From positions 1 to 64,000 of the forward strand of contig DASZOV010000115.1 in assembly GCA_035550595.1 (NCBI GenBank): 64,000 nt of DNA. The letters are read 5' to 3'. Positions 40,675 to 48,650 of this stretch are shown here, one piece after another (positions within the stretch are counted from its first letter, which is position 1; the number at the start of each line of letters is the position of its first letter). The notes beneath the pieces are model-generated. The model searched no databases, was not told where the DNA came from, and saw only the letters and a list, made by a program, of their open reading frames with translations. A program made the translations under genes and the position numbers. The stretch comes from CALFMR01 sp035550595. GTDB taxonomy: Bacteria > Acidobacteriota > Vicinamibacteria > Vicinamibacterales > SCN-69-37.

Positions 40675-41345
40675 CACGCGTTCGCCTCCAGCGCGCCGCT
40701 CACGAGCTCGCGCAGTTGCCGTTGCTGTTCGGTGATGCTGCGCGTCGCGTCGATGACGCGCAGTCCGTGCTCGGCGACGATCGCGTCGTACTCGTCGAGC
40801 ACCTTCGACTGGAACAGGCGGAAGCTCTCGGTGGCATTCGTGCTCCAGTTCATGTCCAGACCGGCCTCGTAGAACTTGAGCTTGACGCGCCGTGCGAGCA
40901 GCCGATCGAGCGAGACGTCGATCGGCACGCGAAAGTACACGGCGAGATCCGGCCGCACGGCGAAGCCATAGAGATCGCGGACCCATTCCCGATCGACGCC
41001 GCGCGCCACGTCGCGCGCGAACGCCGTGTAGGCGTAGCGGTCGGCGAGCACGATCATGCCGGCCTTGAGCGGCGGGATGATTTTGTACAACTGCCGATCG
41101 GCGAAGTCGGTCGCGTGCAGCAGGCTGAACGTCATCGGCGTCAGCGCGTTCTTCTTCTTGCCGGTCTTGGTCGCCGCCTTGACGAGCGCCGACGAGTTCC
41201 ATTCGGTCATGAAGACGCGGTAGCCGCTCGCGACCAGCCACTTGGCGAGCAGCGCGAGCTGCGTGGTCTTGCCCGATCCGTCGATGCCTTCAACGACGAA
41301 CAGACGGCCGGGATACGCGTGCGGCGCGGCGAGCGTGTCGAGCAT
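40674..41345 (-). CDS. thymidylate-kinase-like P-loop kinase
   Basis: The product is 223 residues from ATG 41345. It has an intact Walker A GIDGSGKTT (20-28), DRx motif LADRYAYTAFARDVARGVDR and a lid segment FYEAGLDMNWSTNATESF. It is homologous to the next gene downstream, so the two arose by duplication. Its start lies 56 bp inside the 3' end of ppx. Both proteins replace the usual Arg-rich lid of dTMP kinase with an E-x-G-x-D-M motif. The substrate is therefore uncertain: dTMP, another nucleotide or a polyphosphate-related one. Confidence 0.8.
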   Translation of the reverse strand: MLDTLAAPHAYPGRLFVVEGIDGSGKTTQLALLAKWLVASGYRVFMTEWNSSALVKAATKTGKKKNALTPMTFSLLHATDFADRQLYKIIPPLKAGMIVLADRYAYTAFARDVARGVDREWVRDLYGFAVRPDLAVYFRVPIDVSLDRLLARRVKLKFYEAGLDMNWSTNATESFRLFQSKVLDEYDAIVAEHGLRVIDATRSITEQQRQLRELVSGALEANA

Positions 41346-42906
41346 GTCGTGTGAGGTCCTTCCCAGGCGAGCGCCGGCTGGGCGCCGCGATGACGATTCG
41401 GATCGGCAGCGCCAACAGCTCGGCGAGCGGTGTCGCGTGCCGATCGGCCGCCCACTGCTCAAGTTCGGCGTCACCGGAGGCGGCGGCGCGAATGGTGAGC
41501 GTGCCATGCGCGACGCGCAGACGCAGGCGCGTGATGACCTGCGCATGGCTGCGATCGAGCCCCTCGGCCAGCCGCACCATCGCCGAGAGCAGACGCACCG
41601 TGCGACGGTCGGTGCGCGAGAGCCGCGCGAACTCCTCGTGCGATCGTCGCGGCGTCGTCCGCCGGTGGTAGCGCGCGATGAGCGCGATGATCTCGACTTC
41701 TTCCGGCGTGAAACCGCGCAGGCCGCCATGGCGGATGAGGTACGCCGAGTGCTTGTGATGGCGCTCGTACCCGATGTGCGATCCGACGTCGTGAAGGAGC
41801 GCGCCGTACTCCAGCCATTCGCGCTCGCGCGCGCCCAGCTTGTGACGGTCGCGTGTGCCGTCGAAGACGGCGCGAGCGAGCCTCGCCACTTGTTGCGCGT
41901 GCGGCGCGACATACCGGCAGCGCTCGGCGAGCTCGAGGACGCTACGCCGCCGGATGTCGGGATCGCGCGCGATCGTCTGGACGTGCGTGCGGTTCCGTTC
42001 CAGATAGTCGAGAATCAGCCCTTCGCGCAGCGCGAAGTCACAGAGCGTCAGCTCGCGCGCGCCGATCCGATTGAGCAGCGTGTCGAGCAGCACGATGCCG
42101 GCCGGCGCGACGTCCGCGCGCCGCGGATCGAGGCCGGCGATTGCCCGCCGTTCGTCGAGCGTCATCGCCGTCAGCCGCGTGCGCAGCCGCGCGACGTCTT
42201 TCACCGCCACGCGCCGATTGCGAAGGTCGTCCCCCGCGCGCGCACCGGCGGCCAGCGCGCCGAGCGCGAGGATGGTGCCCGACGTGCCGATGACGCGATC
42301 GATTCGTCGCCGGGCAATTTGGCGCAGGTAGGCGCCGGCCTCGCGGCCGATGTGTCGGACCATGCGCCGCTCGTCGCGTTGCGCGATTGGATCGGCCGTC
42401 ACGAAATACTGCGTGAGCCGGATGACGCCGAGATGGAAGCTGCGCTCGGCCTGGATGCGGTCCACGGTGCCGACCGTGATCTCCGTGCTGCCGCCACCGA
42501 TGTCGATCACGACCGCCGGCCGGCGACCGACGTCGACGGCATAGACGGCCGCGCGATGGATGAGTCGGGCCTCCTCGGTGCCGGAGATCACGCGAACGTG
42601 CAGGCCGAGCTCACGCTCGACGGCCCCGACGAACTCGGCGCCGTTGGCCGCCTCGCGCACGGCGCTGGTCGCGACGGCGAGGATCTCGTCGACCTGATGC
42701 GATCGCGCGATGCGGCAGAAGCGCGACAGCGTCGCGAGCGCCGCCGTCAGACTCGCGTCGGCGATGCGGCCGCCGTCGAGGCCGTCGGCGCCGAGCCGAA
42801 TCATGTCCTTCTCGCGATCGATCACGTCGAAGGACAGATCCGCGCCGACGCGGCACACGATCATGTGGATGGAGTTGCTGCCGATGTCGATCGCTGCGAT
42901 CTGCAT
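41290..42906 (-). CDS. ppx: Ppx/GppA-family exopolyphosphatase / pppGpp phosphatase
   Basis: The product is 538 residues. The ASKHA fold is clear: AAIDIGSNSIHMIVCRVG, AVATSAVREAANGAEFV, VIDIGGGSTEITVG and VIGTSGTILALGALA. The C-terminal half (about 310-480) is an HD-like domain with LEYGALLHDVGSHIGYERHH and a KHSAYLIRHG motif. The enzyme releases phosphate from polyphosphate or converts pppGpp to ppGpp. The ATG lies 2 bp from three GTTACAC repeats (42909-42937). Its 3' end overlaps the kinase-like gene by 56 bp. Confidence 0.88.
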   Translation of the reverse strand: MQIAAIDIGSNSIHMIVCRVGADLSFDVIDREKDMIRLGADGLDGGRIADASLTAALATLSRFCRIARSHQVDEILAVATSAVREAANGAEFVGAVERELGLHVRVISGTEEARLIHRAAVYAVDVGRRPAVVIDIGGGSTEITVGTVDRIQAERSFHLGVIRLTQYFVTADPIAQRDERRMVRHIGREAGAYLRQIARRRIDRVIGTSGTILALGALAAGARAGDDLRNRRVAVKDVARLRTRLTAMTLDERRAIAGLDPRRADVAPAGIVLLDTLLNRIGARELTLCDFALREGLILDYLERNRTHVQTIARDPDIRRRSVLELAERCRYVAPHAQQVARLARAVFDGTRDRHKLGAREREWLEYGALLHDVGSHIGYERHHKHSAYLIRHGGLRGFTPEEVEIIALIARYHRRTTPRRSHEEFARLSRTDRRTVRLLSAMVRLAEGLDRSHAQVITRLRLRVAHGTLTIRAAASGDAELEQWAADRHATPLAELLALPIRIVIAAPSRRSPGKDLTRHARHARRAARVSRPSVRR

Positions 42907-42908
42907 GC

Positions 42909-42937
42909 GTTACACGCTCGTTACACGGCCGTTACAC
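42909..42937. promoter_or_regulatory. Pho-box-like direct repeats, ppx / sixA divergent region
   Basis: Three perfect copies of GTTACAC begin at 42909, 42920 and 42931, exactly 11 bp apart. PhoB-type regulators bind direct repeats with this period. The array sits directly against the ppx start codon and 77 bp before sixA. The same heptamer recurs upstream of the phoU-pit genes (45588-45652). Repeats are seen directly; PhoB binding is inferred. Confidence 0.7.
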
Positions 42938-43013
42938 GCCGCTGCGCGCCCGGCGCGCGTGGCATGCTAGCACGCAGGCCAACATCGCCTGCGCGGCCTC
43001 GCGGAGCCTACCG

Positions 43014-43517
43014 ATGCCTGTTCGATCGATCTATCTCGTGCGTCACGCCATTGCCGTCGGCCATCGTGCCGCGGCCGACGACGCGGCGCGGCCGTTGTCG
43101 CCGGCAGGCCGTACGCGCATGCGCCGCGCGGCGGCCGGCGTGGCCGCGCTCGTGCCCGGCCTCGATCTCATCGTCTCGAGTCCGCTCGTTCGCACGGTGG
43201 AGACCGCCGAGATCCTGGCCGGCGCATTCGTCGTCCGGCCGTCGGTCGTGACCATGGCGGCGCTTCGGCCGGGCGGAACGGCGGCGGCCGTGGCGGAGGG
43301 ACTGAAGGCGCACGCGAAGGCGCGGAGCCTCGCGCTCGTCGGTCACGAACCGGGGTTGGGGGAGTTGGCCGCGTGGCTGACGGGCGCGCACGTCCCGCCG
43401 CCGTTCAAGAAAGGCGCGGTCTGTCGTATCGACGCGCCGGCGTGGCCGCCCGACGCGGAGAGCACGCTCGTGTGGCTGGCCACGCCGCGCATGCTCCGCG
43501 CCCTCGGCCACCGATGA
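43014..43517 (+). CDS. sixA: SixA-like phosphohistidine phosphatase
   Basis: The product is 167 residues of the histidine phosphatase superfamily. It has the catalytic RH motif at 10-11 (IYLVRHAIAV), Arg of VSSPLVRTVETAEIL and the second catalytic His in LALVGHEPGLGELA. SixA removes phosphate from His residues of phosphotransfer proteins. It is divergent from ppx, with the Pho-box-like array between them. Confidence 0.85.
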   Translation: MPVRSIYLVRHAIAVGHRAAADDAARPLSPAGRTRMRRAAAGVAALVPGLDLIVSSPLVRTVETAEILAGAFVVRPSVVTMAALRPGGTAAAVAEGLKAHAKARSLALVGHEPGLGELAAWLTGAHVPPPFKKGAVCRIDAPAWPPDAESTLVWLATPRMLRALGHR

Positions 43518-43550
43518 GACGGCGGCGCCGCTGGCGAGGCAGCGCCCGGC

Positions 43551-44804
43551 TCAGACGATCGTGCCCGGCTTCACGACGCCGTTCTTCGGCACGATGATGA
43601 TGCCGCTGCGGATGTAGTACCCGTCGCCGTCGACGTCCTGGATGCCGCGTTCGTTCACGAGCCGCGCGCCTTCGCCGATGCGCGCGTTCTTGTCGACGAT
43701 GACGCGGTCGAGCACCGCGTTCGGGCCGACGCCGAGGGGCAGTTCGCCGAACTGATCCTCGTAGTAGTCGGCACCGAGCAGGATCGATCGCGTGATCCGC
43801 GCGCCGTGGTGAATCGACGTCCGCACGCCGACCACGCTGTTCTGGACTTCGCACGTGTCCAGGTACGCACCTTCCGCGATGAGCGCCTCGTCAATGTGGC
43901 AGGCGTGCATGCGCGCGGCCGGCAGGAAGCGCGGGTGCGTGTAGATGGGCCGCCGCGGATGGAAGAAGTCGAACGGCGACCCGCGACGCGTGAGCATCAG
44001 GTTCACGTCGTAGAACGAGCTGACCGTTCCGACGTCGGCCCAGTAGCCGCGATAGAGATACGCGTGGACGCGGTGCGTGTCGAGGGCGCGCGGAATGACC
44101 TCGCGTCCGAAATCCACCGACCGGTTGCGGTCGAGCACGTCGTAGAGCACCTCACGCGAGAAGACGTAGATGCCCATCGAGGCGAGGAACGGCTTGTCGG
44201 CCGTGAGCAGACCGGCCGGCGAGTGCGCCGGCGCGCTCGATCGCATTTCACCGAGCCGCTCGGTGTTCGGCTTCTCCTCGAAGCCGACGATCTGTCCGCT
44301 CGTGTCGAAGCTGAAGATCCCCATCTGCGTCGCATCGTCGGTCGAGACCGGCTGCGCGGCGATCGTGATGTCCGCGTCGCGCTCGATGTGCGCCTCGATG
44401 AGCTCGGCGAAGTCCATGCGGTAGATGTGGTCGCCGGCCAGGATCAGGTAGTACTCCGCGTCGACGTCGCGGAAGTGCCGCGCGGCCTGCCGCACGGCGT
44501 CAGCCGTCCCCTGGAACCACTGTTCGCCTTCGGGCGTCTGTTCGGCGGCCAGGACTTCGACGAAGCCGCCCGAGAACAGGTCCATGCGATAGGTCTGCGC
44601 GATGTGCCGGTTGAGCGAGGCGGAGTTGAACTGCGTGAGCACGTAGATGCGCTCGAGCCCGGCGTGCAGACAGTTGCTGATTGGGATGTCGATGAGGCGC
44701 CACTTGCCGCCGATGGGAACCGCGGGCTTCGATCGATGGTGGGTGAGCGGGAACAGCCGCGTACCGCGTCCGCCGCCGAGGATGATCGTGAGGACGTCGT
44801 TCAT
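43551..44804 (-). CDS. glgC: glucose-1-phosphate adenylyltransferase
   Basis: The product is 417 residues. It has the pyrophosphorylase loop LGGGRGTRLFPLTHHRSKPA, FQGTADAVRQA, the active-site Asp stretch LILAGDHIYRMDFAELIEAH and GFEEKPNTERLG, followed by a left-handed beta-helix tail (GAYLDTCEVQNSVVGVRTSI). It makes ADP-glucose for glycogen. It lies 53 bp downstream of the phoB-like gene on the same strand, so glycogen synthesis may be tied to phosphate status. Confidence 0.93.
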   Translation of the reverse strand: MNDVLTIILGGGRGTRLFPLTHHRSKPAVPIGGKWRLIDIPISNCLHAGLERIYVLTQFNSASLNRHIAQTYRMDLFSGGFVEVLAAEQTPEGEQWFQGTADAVRQAARHFRDVDAEYYLILAGDHIYRMDFAELIEAHIERDADITIAAQPVSTDDATQMGIFSFDTSGQIVGFEEKPNTERLGEMRSSAPAHSPAGLLTADKPFLASMGIYVFSREVLYDVLDRNRSVDFGREVIPRALDTHRVHAYLYRGYWADVGTVSSFYDVNLMLTRRGSPFDFFHPRRPIYTHPRFLPAARMHACHIDEALIAEGAYLDTCEVQNSVVGVRTSIHHGARITRSILLGADYYEDQFGELPLGVGPNAVLDRVIVDKNARIGEGARLVNERGIQDVDGDGYYIRSGIIIVPKNGVVKPGTIV

Positions 44805-44857
44805 CGTGCGGCCATTCTAGCGCGGAGCCGTCGATTGCGGGGCCGGGCCCGCCCGCC

Positions 44858-45565
44858 TCACTCGACGAAGCGGTAGCCGAGGCCGATGACCGTCTCGATC
44901 TGCTCGCCCGCGGCGCCGAGCTTGGCCCGGAGTCGGCCGACGTGGACGTCGACCGATCGCGTCTCGATGACGCGGTCGTATCCCCAGACGCGTTCGAGCA
45001 GCCGCTCGCGTGACAACACGCGGTTGCGGTTCTCGACGAGGCACCGCAGGAGCTCGAACTCACGCCGCGTGAGCGAGATGGGCTGGTCGTCGACACGGAC
45101 GATGACGCCGTCGAAGTCGGCCGTGAGATGCACACCGCGATAGACGCCCGTGCCGGGACCGGCGGCGGGCGCCGTGCGCCTCCGGCGGAGCACCGCGCGG
45201 ACGCGGGCCGCGAGCTCCCGCAGGCTGAAGGGCTTCGTGATGTAGTCGTCGGCGCCCAGATCCAGCCCCGCGATGCGATCCGCTTCGCTCGCCCGGGCCG
45301 TCAGCATGATGATCGGGAGACTCGCCGTGGCCGGCCGCGATCGAACCAGCCGGCAGACCTCGGCGCCGTCGATGAGGGGCAGCGTCAGGTCGAGCAGCAG
45401 CAGGTCTGGCGCGCCCGTGCCGATGCGTTCGAGGGCGGCGCCGCCGGTCGCGGCGATGTCGACGCGTGCCTCGCCGCGCTGTTCGAGCGCGTGCTTGATG
45501 AGCCGCGCGACGTCGGGTTCGTCCTCGACGACGAGAATGCGGGGAAGGGGCGTGACGGCGGACAT
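44858..45565 (-). CDS. phoB: PhoB-like OmpR-family response regulator
   Basis: The product is 235 residues from ATG 45565. Receiver: acidic pair in ILVVEDEPDVARLIKHALEQ, phospho-acceptor Asp59 in LLLLDLTLPLIDG and conserved Lys in DYITKPFSLRELAARV. The C-terminal winged helix has LTRREFELLRCLVENRNRVL and TRSVDVHVGRLRAKLG, a PhoB-like pattern. The context is phoU-like plus PiT divergently, with GTTACAC repeats between. No histidine kinase (PhoR) lies beside it. GTG 45595 is a possible but less likely start since the repeats overlap it. Confidence 0.85.
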   Translation of the reverse strand: MSAVTPLPRILVVEDEPDVARLIKHALEQRGEARVDIAATGGAALERIGTGAPDLLLLDLTLPLIDGAEVCRLVRSRPATASLPIIMLTARASEADRIAGLDLGADDYITKPFSLRELAARVRAVLRRRRTAPAAGPGTGVYRGVHLTADFDGVIVRVDDQPISLTRREFELLRCLVENRNRVLSRERLLERVWGYDRVIETRSVDVHVGRLRAKLGAAGEQIETVIGLGYRFVE

Positions 45566-45587
45566 GCGGTCACGGTACGGTGCCGGC

Positions 45588-45652
45588 GTTGCCACCAGGT
45601 CACACCGCTGTTAAAAGGCGGTTACGTCGCCGCCGTTACACTGACGTTACAA
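45588..45652. promoter_or_regulatory. Pho-box-like array, phoB / phoU-pit divergent region
   Basis: Heptamers related to GTTACAC start at 45588 (GTTGCCA), 45599 (GTCACAC), 45610 (GTTAAAA), 45621 (GTTACGT), 45635 (GTTACAC) and 45646 (GTTACAA). The steps are 11, 11, 11, 14 and 11 bp. This is the direct-repeat period of PhoB/PhoP boxes. The array fills the gap between the phoB-like gene and the phoU-pit pair, and its last unit overlaps the candidate -10 of the latter. Confidence 0.72.
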
Positions 45653-45653
45653 T
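45648..45653 (+). promoter_or_regulatory. -10 element of the phoU-pit operon
   Basis: TACAAT matches the -10 consensus at 5 of 6 positions and lies 23 bp before the ATG at 45677. No good -35 exists 17 bp upstream. Instead the Pho-box-like repeats occupy that place, as in activator-dependent pho promoters. Confidence 0.5.
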
Positions 45654-45676
45654 GTGGGCGACCCGAACCTGACCCG

Positions 45677-46300
45677 ATGGGCCTGAAACTCTCTCTCTTT
45701 CCCCGCGACGAACAGTTCTTCGACCTGTACAAGCAGATGGCCGGCGAAATTCGCGCGGCCGCCGGCCTGCTCGAGCGGCTGCTTGCCGTCGAGCCCCCGG
45801 AGATTGCCGTCATCGACTTGATCAAGGACGCCGAGCACCGCTGCGACGCGCTCACGCACGACACGATCCAGCGCCTGCACCGGACGTTCGTCACGCCGTT
45901 CGACCGCGAGGACCTCTACGCGATGGCGACGACGCTCGACACGGTGATGGACGCGATCGACCACGCGGCCGTGCTCGTCCGGCTCTACAAGATTCAGCGC
46001 GTCCGTCCGGGCGCGCGCGAGCTGGCGCACACGGTGTCGGCCTCGGCCGACCGGCTGAACCTCGCGCTCGAGGCGCTCGCCACGAAGAAGCCGGTCCACC
46101 CGCACGCGGTCGAGATCAACCGCCTCGAGAACGAGGCGGACCGCATCTACCAGGAAGCCGTCCGGCGGCTCTTCGAGGTCGAGACGGATCCCATCACGAT
46201 CATGAAGTGGAAGGAGCTGTACGACAATTTGGAGCGGATCACCGACAGCTGCGAGGACGTGGCCAACGTCATCGAAGGCGTCGTGGTCAAGCACGGCTAG
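45677..46300 (+). CDS. DUF47/PhoU-like phosphate transport regulator
   Basis: The product is 207 residues, largely alpha-helical, with the DUF47 pattern: MGLKLSLFPRDEQFFDLYKQ, IDLIKDAEHRCDALTHDTIQ, TPFDREDLYAMATTLDTVMD with AIDHAA, and a C-terminal KWKELYDNLERITDSCEDVA. DUF47 proteins are nearly always encoded beside PiT transporters and are thought to modulate them. The pit gene follows after 3 bp. Acidic E/DxxxD motifs could bind metal clusters as in PhoU. Confidence 0.9.
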   Translation: MGLKLSLFPRDEQFFDLYKQMAGEIRAAAGLLERLLAVEPPEIAVIDLIKDAEHRCDALTHDTIQRLHRTFVTPFDREDLYAMATTLDTVMDAIDHAAVLVRLYKIQRVRPGARELAHTVSASADRLNLALEALATKKPVHPHAVEINRLENEADRIYQEAVRRLFEVETDPITIMKWKELYDNLERITDSCEDVANVIEGVVVKHG

Positions 46301-46303
46301 ATC

Positions 46304-47305
46304 GTGAGCGAGATCCTCTTCAGCACGCTCGGCGTCATCATCGGCGTCGCGCTCGTCTTCGACTACATCAACGGCTTCCACGACGCGGCGAACTCGATTG
46401 CGACGGTCGTCTCGACCCGCGTCCTGTCGCCGGGGCTCGCCGTCATCTGGGCGGCGTTCTTCAATTTCGCCGCGGCGATTGGCGTCGGCACGGCCGTCGC
46501 GCACACGGTCGGCAGCGGCATGGTCGAGCTCTCGGCGGTGACCTACGGCGTCATCCTCGCCGGTCTCGTCGCCGCGATCATCTGGAACCTCATCACGTGG
46601 TTCTTCGGCCTGCCGACCAGCTCCTCGCACGCGCTCTTCGGCGGCTATGCGGGGGCGGCCGTCGCCAAGGCCGGCTGGAACGTCATCATCCTGGCCGGTT
46701 GGGTGAAGACGATCGTCTTCATCGTGCTGGCGCCCGTCATCGGCCTGGCCGTCGGCCTGACGACGATGGCGGCCATCTACTGGCTGCTGCACGACACGCC
46801 GCCGGCGCGCGTCGACCGCTGGTTCCGCAAGATCCAACTGCTCTCGGCCGCCGCCTTCAGTCTCATGCACGGCGCCAACGACGCGCAGAAGACGATGGGC
46901 ATCATCACGGGCGCGCTCGTGACGGGCGGCTTCCTCAAGACCTTTCACGTGCCGCCGTGGGTCGAGCTGCTCTCGTACAGCGCCATCAGTCTCGGCACGC
47001 TGACCGGCGGATGGCGCATCATCCGGACGATGGGCACGAAGATCACGAAGCTGCAGCCGGTGGGCGGCTTCGCCGCCGAGACGGGGGCGGCCGTGGCCAT
47101 CTACACGGCGACGGCCTTCGGCGTGGGCATCAGCACGACGCACACGATCACGGGCGCCATCGTCGGCGTCGGCGCGACGCGCCGATTGAGTGCGGTGCGG
47201 TGGGGCGTGGCGCGACAGATCGTCTGGGCGTGGCTCCTCACGATCCCGGCGTCGGCCACGATCGGCGCCATCTGCTACTACGCCACGCGGTTCGTCGATC
47301 GCTAG
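46304..47305 (+). CDS. pit: PiT-family inorganic phosphate transporter
   Basis: The product is 333 residues with a GTG start and about ten helices. Both duplicated PiT signatures are present: DYINGFHDAANSIATVVSTR near residue 20 and FSLMHGANDAQKTMGIITGA near 187. GLPTSSSHALFGGYAGAA and STTHTITGAIVGVGATRR complete the family pattern. It is a low-affinity phosphate or metal-phosphate symporter in the inner membrane. It overlaps the convergent MFS gene by 4 bp. Confidence 0.92.
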   Translation: MSEILFSTLGVIIGVALVFDYINGFHDAANSIATVVSTRVLSPGLAVIWAAFFNFAAAIGVGTAVAHTVGSGMVELSAVTYGVILAGLVAAIIWNLITWFFGLPTSSSHALFGGYAGAAVAKAGWNVIILAGWVKTIVFIVLAPVIGLAVGLTTMAAIYWLLHDTPPARVDRWFRKIQLLSAAAFSLMHGANDAQKTMGIITGALVTGGFLKTFHVPPWVELLSYSAISLGTLTGGWRIIRTMGTKITKLQPVGGFAAETGAAVAIYTATAFGVGISTTHTITGAIVGVGATRRLSAVRWGVARQIVWAWLLTIPASATIGAICYYATRFVDR

Positions 47306-48573
47306 ACGGTCATCAGCGCGCGGCCGCGGCGGAAGATCACCATCGACACGGCGACGAGCGCGAGCAATCCGCCGTTGACCGCCATGACGCCCGGCGTCGT
47401 GAAGCGATCGGCCAGGGCGCCGGCGACGATGCCGCCAATCGGCCCGCCGCCGCGCAGCGCGACCATGTAGATGCTGACCACCCGGCCGCGGAGGTCGTCG
47501 GGCACGGCCAACTGGACGAGCGAGAAGCTGATCGAGAAGAGCAGCATGAAGAACACGCCGCTCACGAACAGCAGCACGAGGCTGAGCGGCAGCGACGTCG
47601 ACAGCGCGAAGCCGGCGATGAGCAGGCCGAGCACGAACTGGATGCGCAGGATGAGCCGGCCCATTCGGCGCGACGTGTCGAGGCTGCCGATGACGAGCGC
47701 CCCGAGGATCGCGCCGAGCCCCTGCGAGGCCATGAGCATCGACAGCCGCGTCCCCGCCGAGCCGTGCGTCGTCAGCACCTCGGTCGCGAAGGCGGGCAGC
47801 ATCGTCATGATCGGCATCGCGAGGAACGTGCTGACGGTCACGAGAATCGTCAGCGTGAACATGACGCGGTTGTCGCGCACGTAGTGCAGGCCGCTCTTCA
47901 GCTCGGCACCGAGCGCCGGCCGCGAGGCCGCCGGCACGTGCGGCGGCAGTTGCAGGAGCGACAGCGCGATGATCACGAAGAAGAACGACACGCCGTTGAC
48001 GGCGAAGCACCAGGCCGTGCCGATCGTGGCCAGGACCGCCGCACCGACGCCCGGGCCGAGCACGCGCGACAGGTTGAACTGCGTCGAGTTGAGCGCGATC
48101 GCGTTCGGCAGGTCGCGCCGGGGCACGAGCGACGGGATCATCGACTGATAGGCCGGTCCGCCGAACGCCTGGCCACAGCCGGTGATGAACGACAGCGCGA
48201 GGACGAGGGCGACCGTGACGTGGCCACTCCAGACGAGCGCCGCCAGGATGAGCGCGGAGCTCGCCTGCACGTACTGCGATCCCGTCAGCAGCCGGCGCCG
48301 GTCGTGGCGGTCCGCGATGACGCCGCCGATGAGCATGAAGAGCAGGATCGGCAACTGCGCGAGAAAGGCGTCGAGGCCGAGGTAGAACTTCGACTGCGTC
48401 AGCTCGAAGACCAGGAGCGCCTGGGCGTACTGCTGCATCCACGTCCCAATCGTGGAACCGAGCGCCGCGAACCACACGAGCCGGAAGTTCCGGTGCGTGA
48501 GCGCGCCGGCCACACGCTCGATCCAGGGCCGAGGCATCTCGGGCACGGTGGCGGAATCAGGGGACGTCGACAC
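47302..48573 (-). CDS. MFS transporter (EntS/MFS_3-like)
   Basis: The product is 423 residues with about twelve helices. The N-terminus VAGALTHRNFRLVWFAALGS followed by IGTWMQQYAQALLVFELTQS, and the loop GGVIADRHDRRRLL, are typical of the MFS_3 (enterobactin exporter-like) group. FGGPAYQSMIPSLVPRRDLP is another hallmark. It is an efflux permease of unknown substrate, encoded convergently to pit. Confidence 0.85.
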   Translation of the reverse strand: MSTSPDSATVPEMPRPWIERVAGALTHRNFRLVWFAALGSTIGTWMQQYAQALLVFELTQSKFYLGLDAFLAQLPILLFMLIGGVIADRHDRRRLLTGSQYVQASSALILAALVWSGHVTVALVLALSFITGCGQAFGGPAYQSMIPSLVPRRDLPNAIALNSTQFNLSRVLGPGVGAAVLATIGTAWCFAVNGVSFFFVIIALSLLQLPPHVPAASRPALGAELKSGLHYVRDNRVMFTLTILVTVSTFLAMPIMTMLPAFATEVLTTHGSAGTRLSMLMASQGLGAILGALVIGSLDTSRRMGRLILRIQFVLGLLIAGFALSTSLPLSLVLLFVSGVFFMLLFSISFSLVQLAVPDDLRGRVVSIYMVALRGGGPIGGIVAGALADRFTTPGVMAVNGGLLALVAVSMVIFRRGRALMTV

Positions 48574-48650
48574 GAAAGACGGATCTTAGCATCGCGTTTT
48601 CCGTCCACACGACCGCGCGAACGACGGCGCGCCCGGTAGAATCATCGATC

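Noticed and set aside
42909..42937. GTTACAC repeats as a CRISPR or microsatellite
   Set aside because: The units are 7 bp with 4-bp spacers and no cas genes. The 11-bp period and phosphate genes fit a regulator site better.
45647..48475. 942-codon minus-strand open frame
   Set aside because: It runs antisense through phoU-like, pit and the MFS gene. Its composition is Arg/Asp/Val-rich without domain motifs, a shadow of GC-rich codon use.
46207..48639. 810-codon plus-strand open frame
   Set aside because: It is out of frame with pit and antisense to the MFS gene. It is rich in Arg, His and Glu repeats with no recognisable fold.
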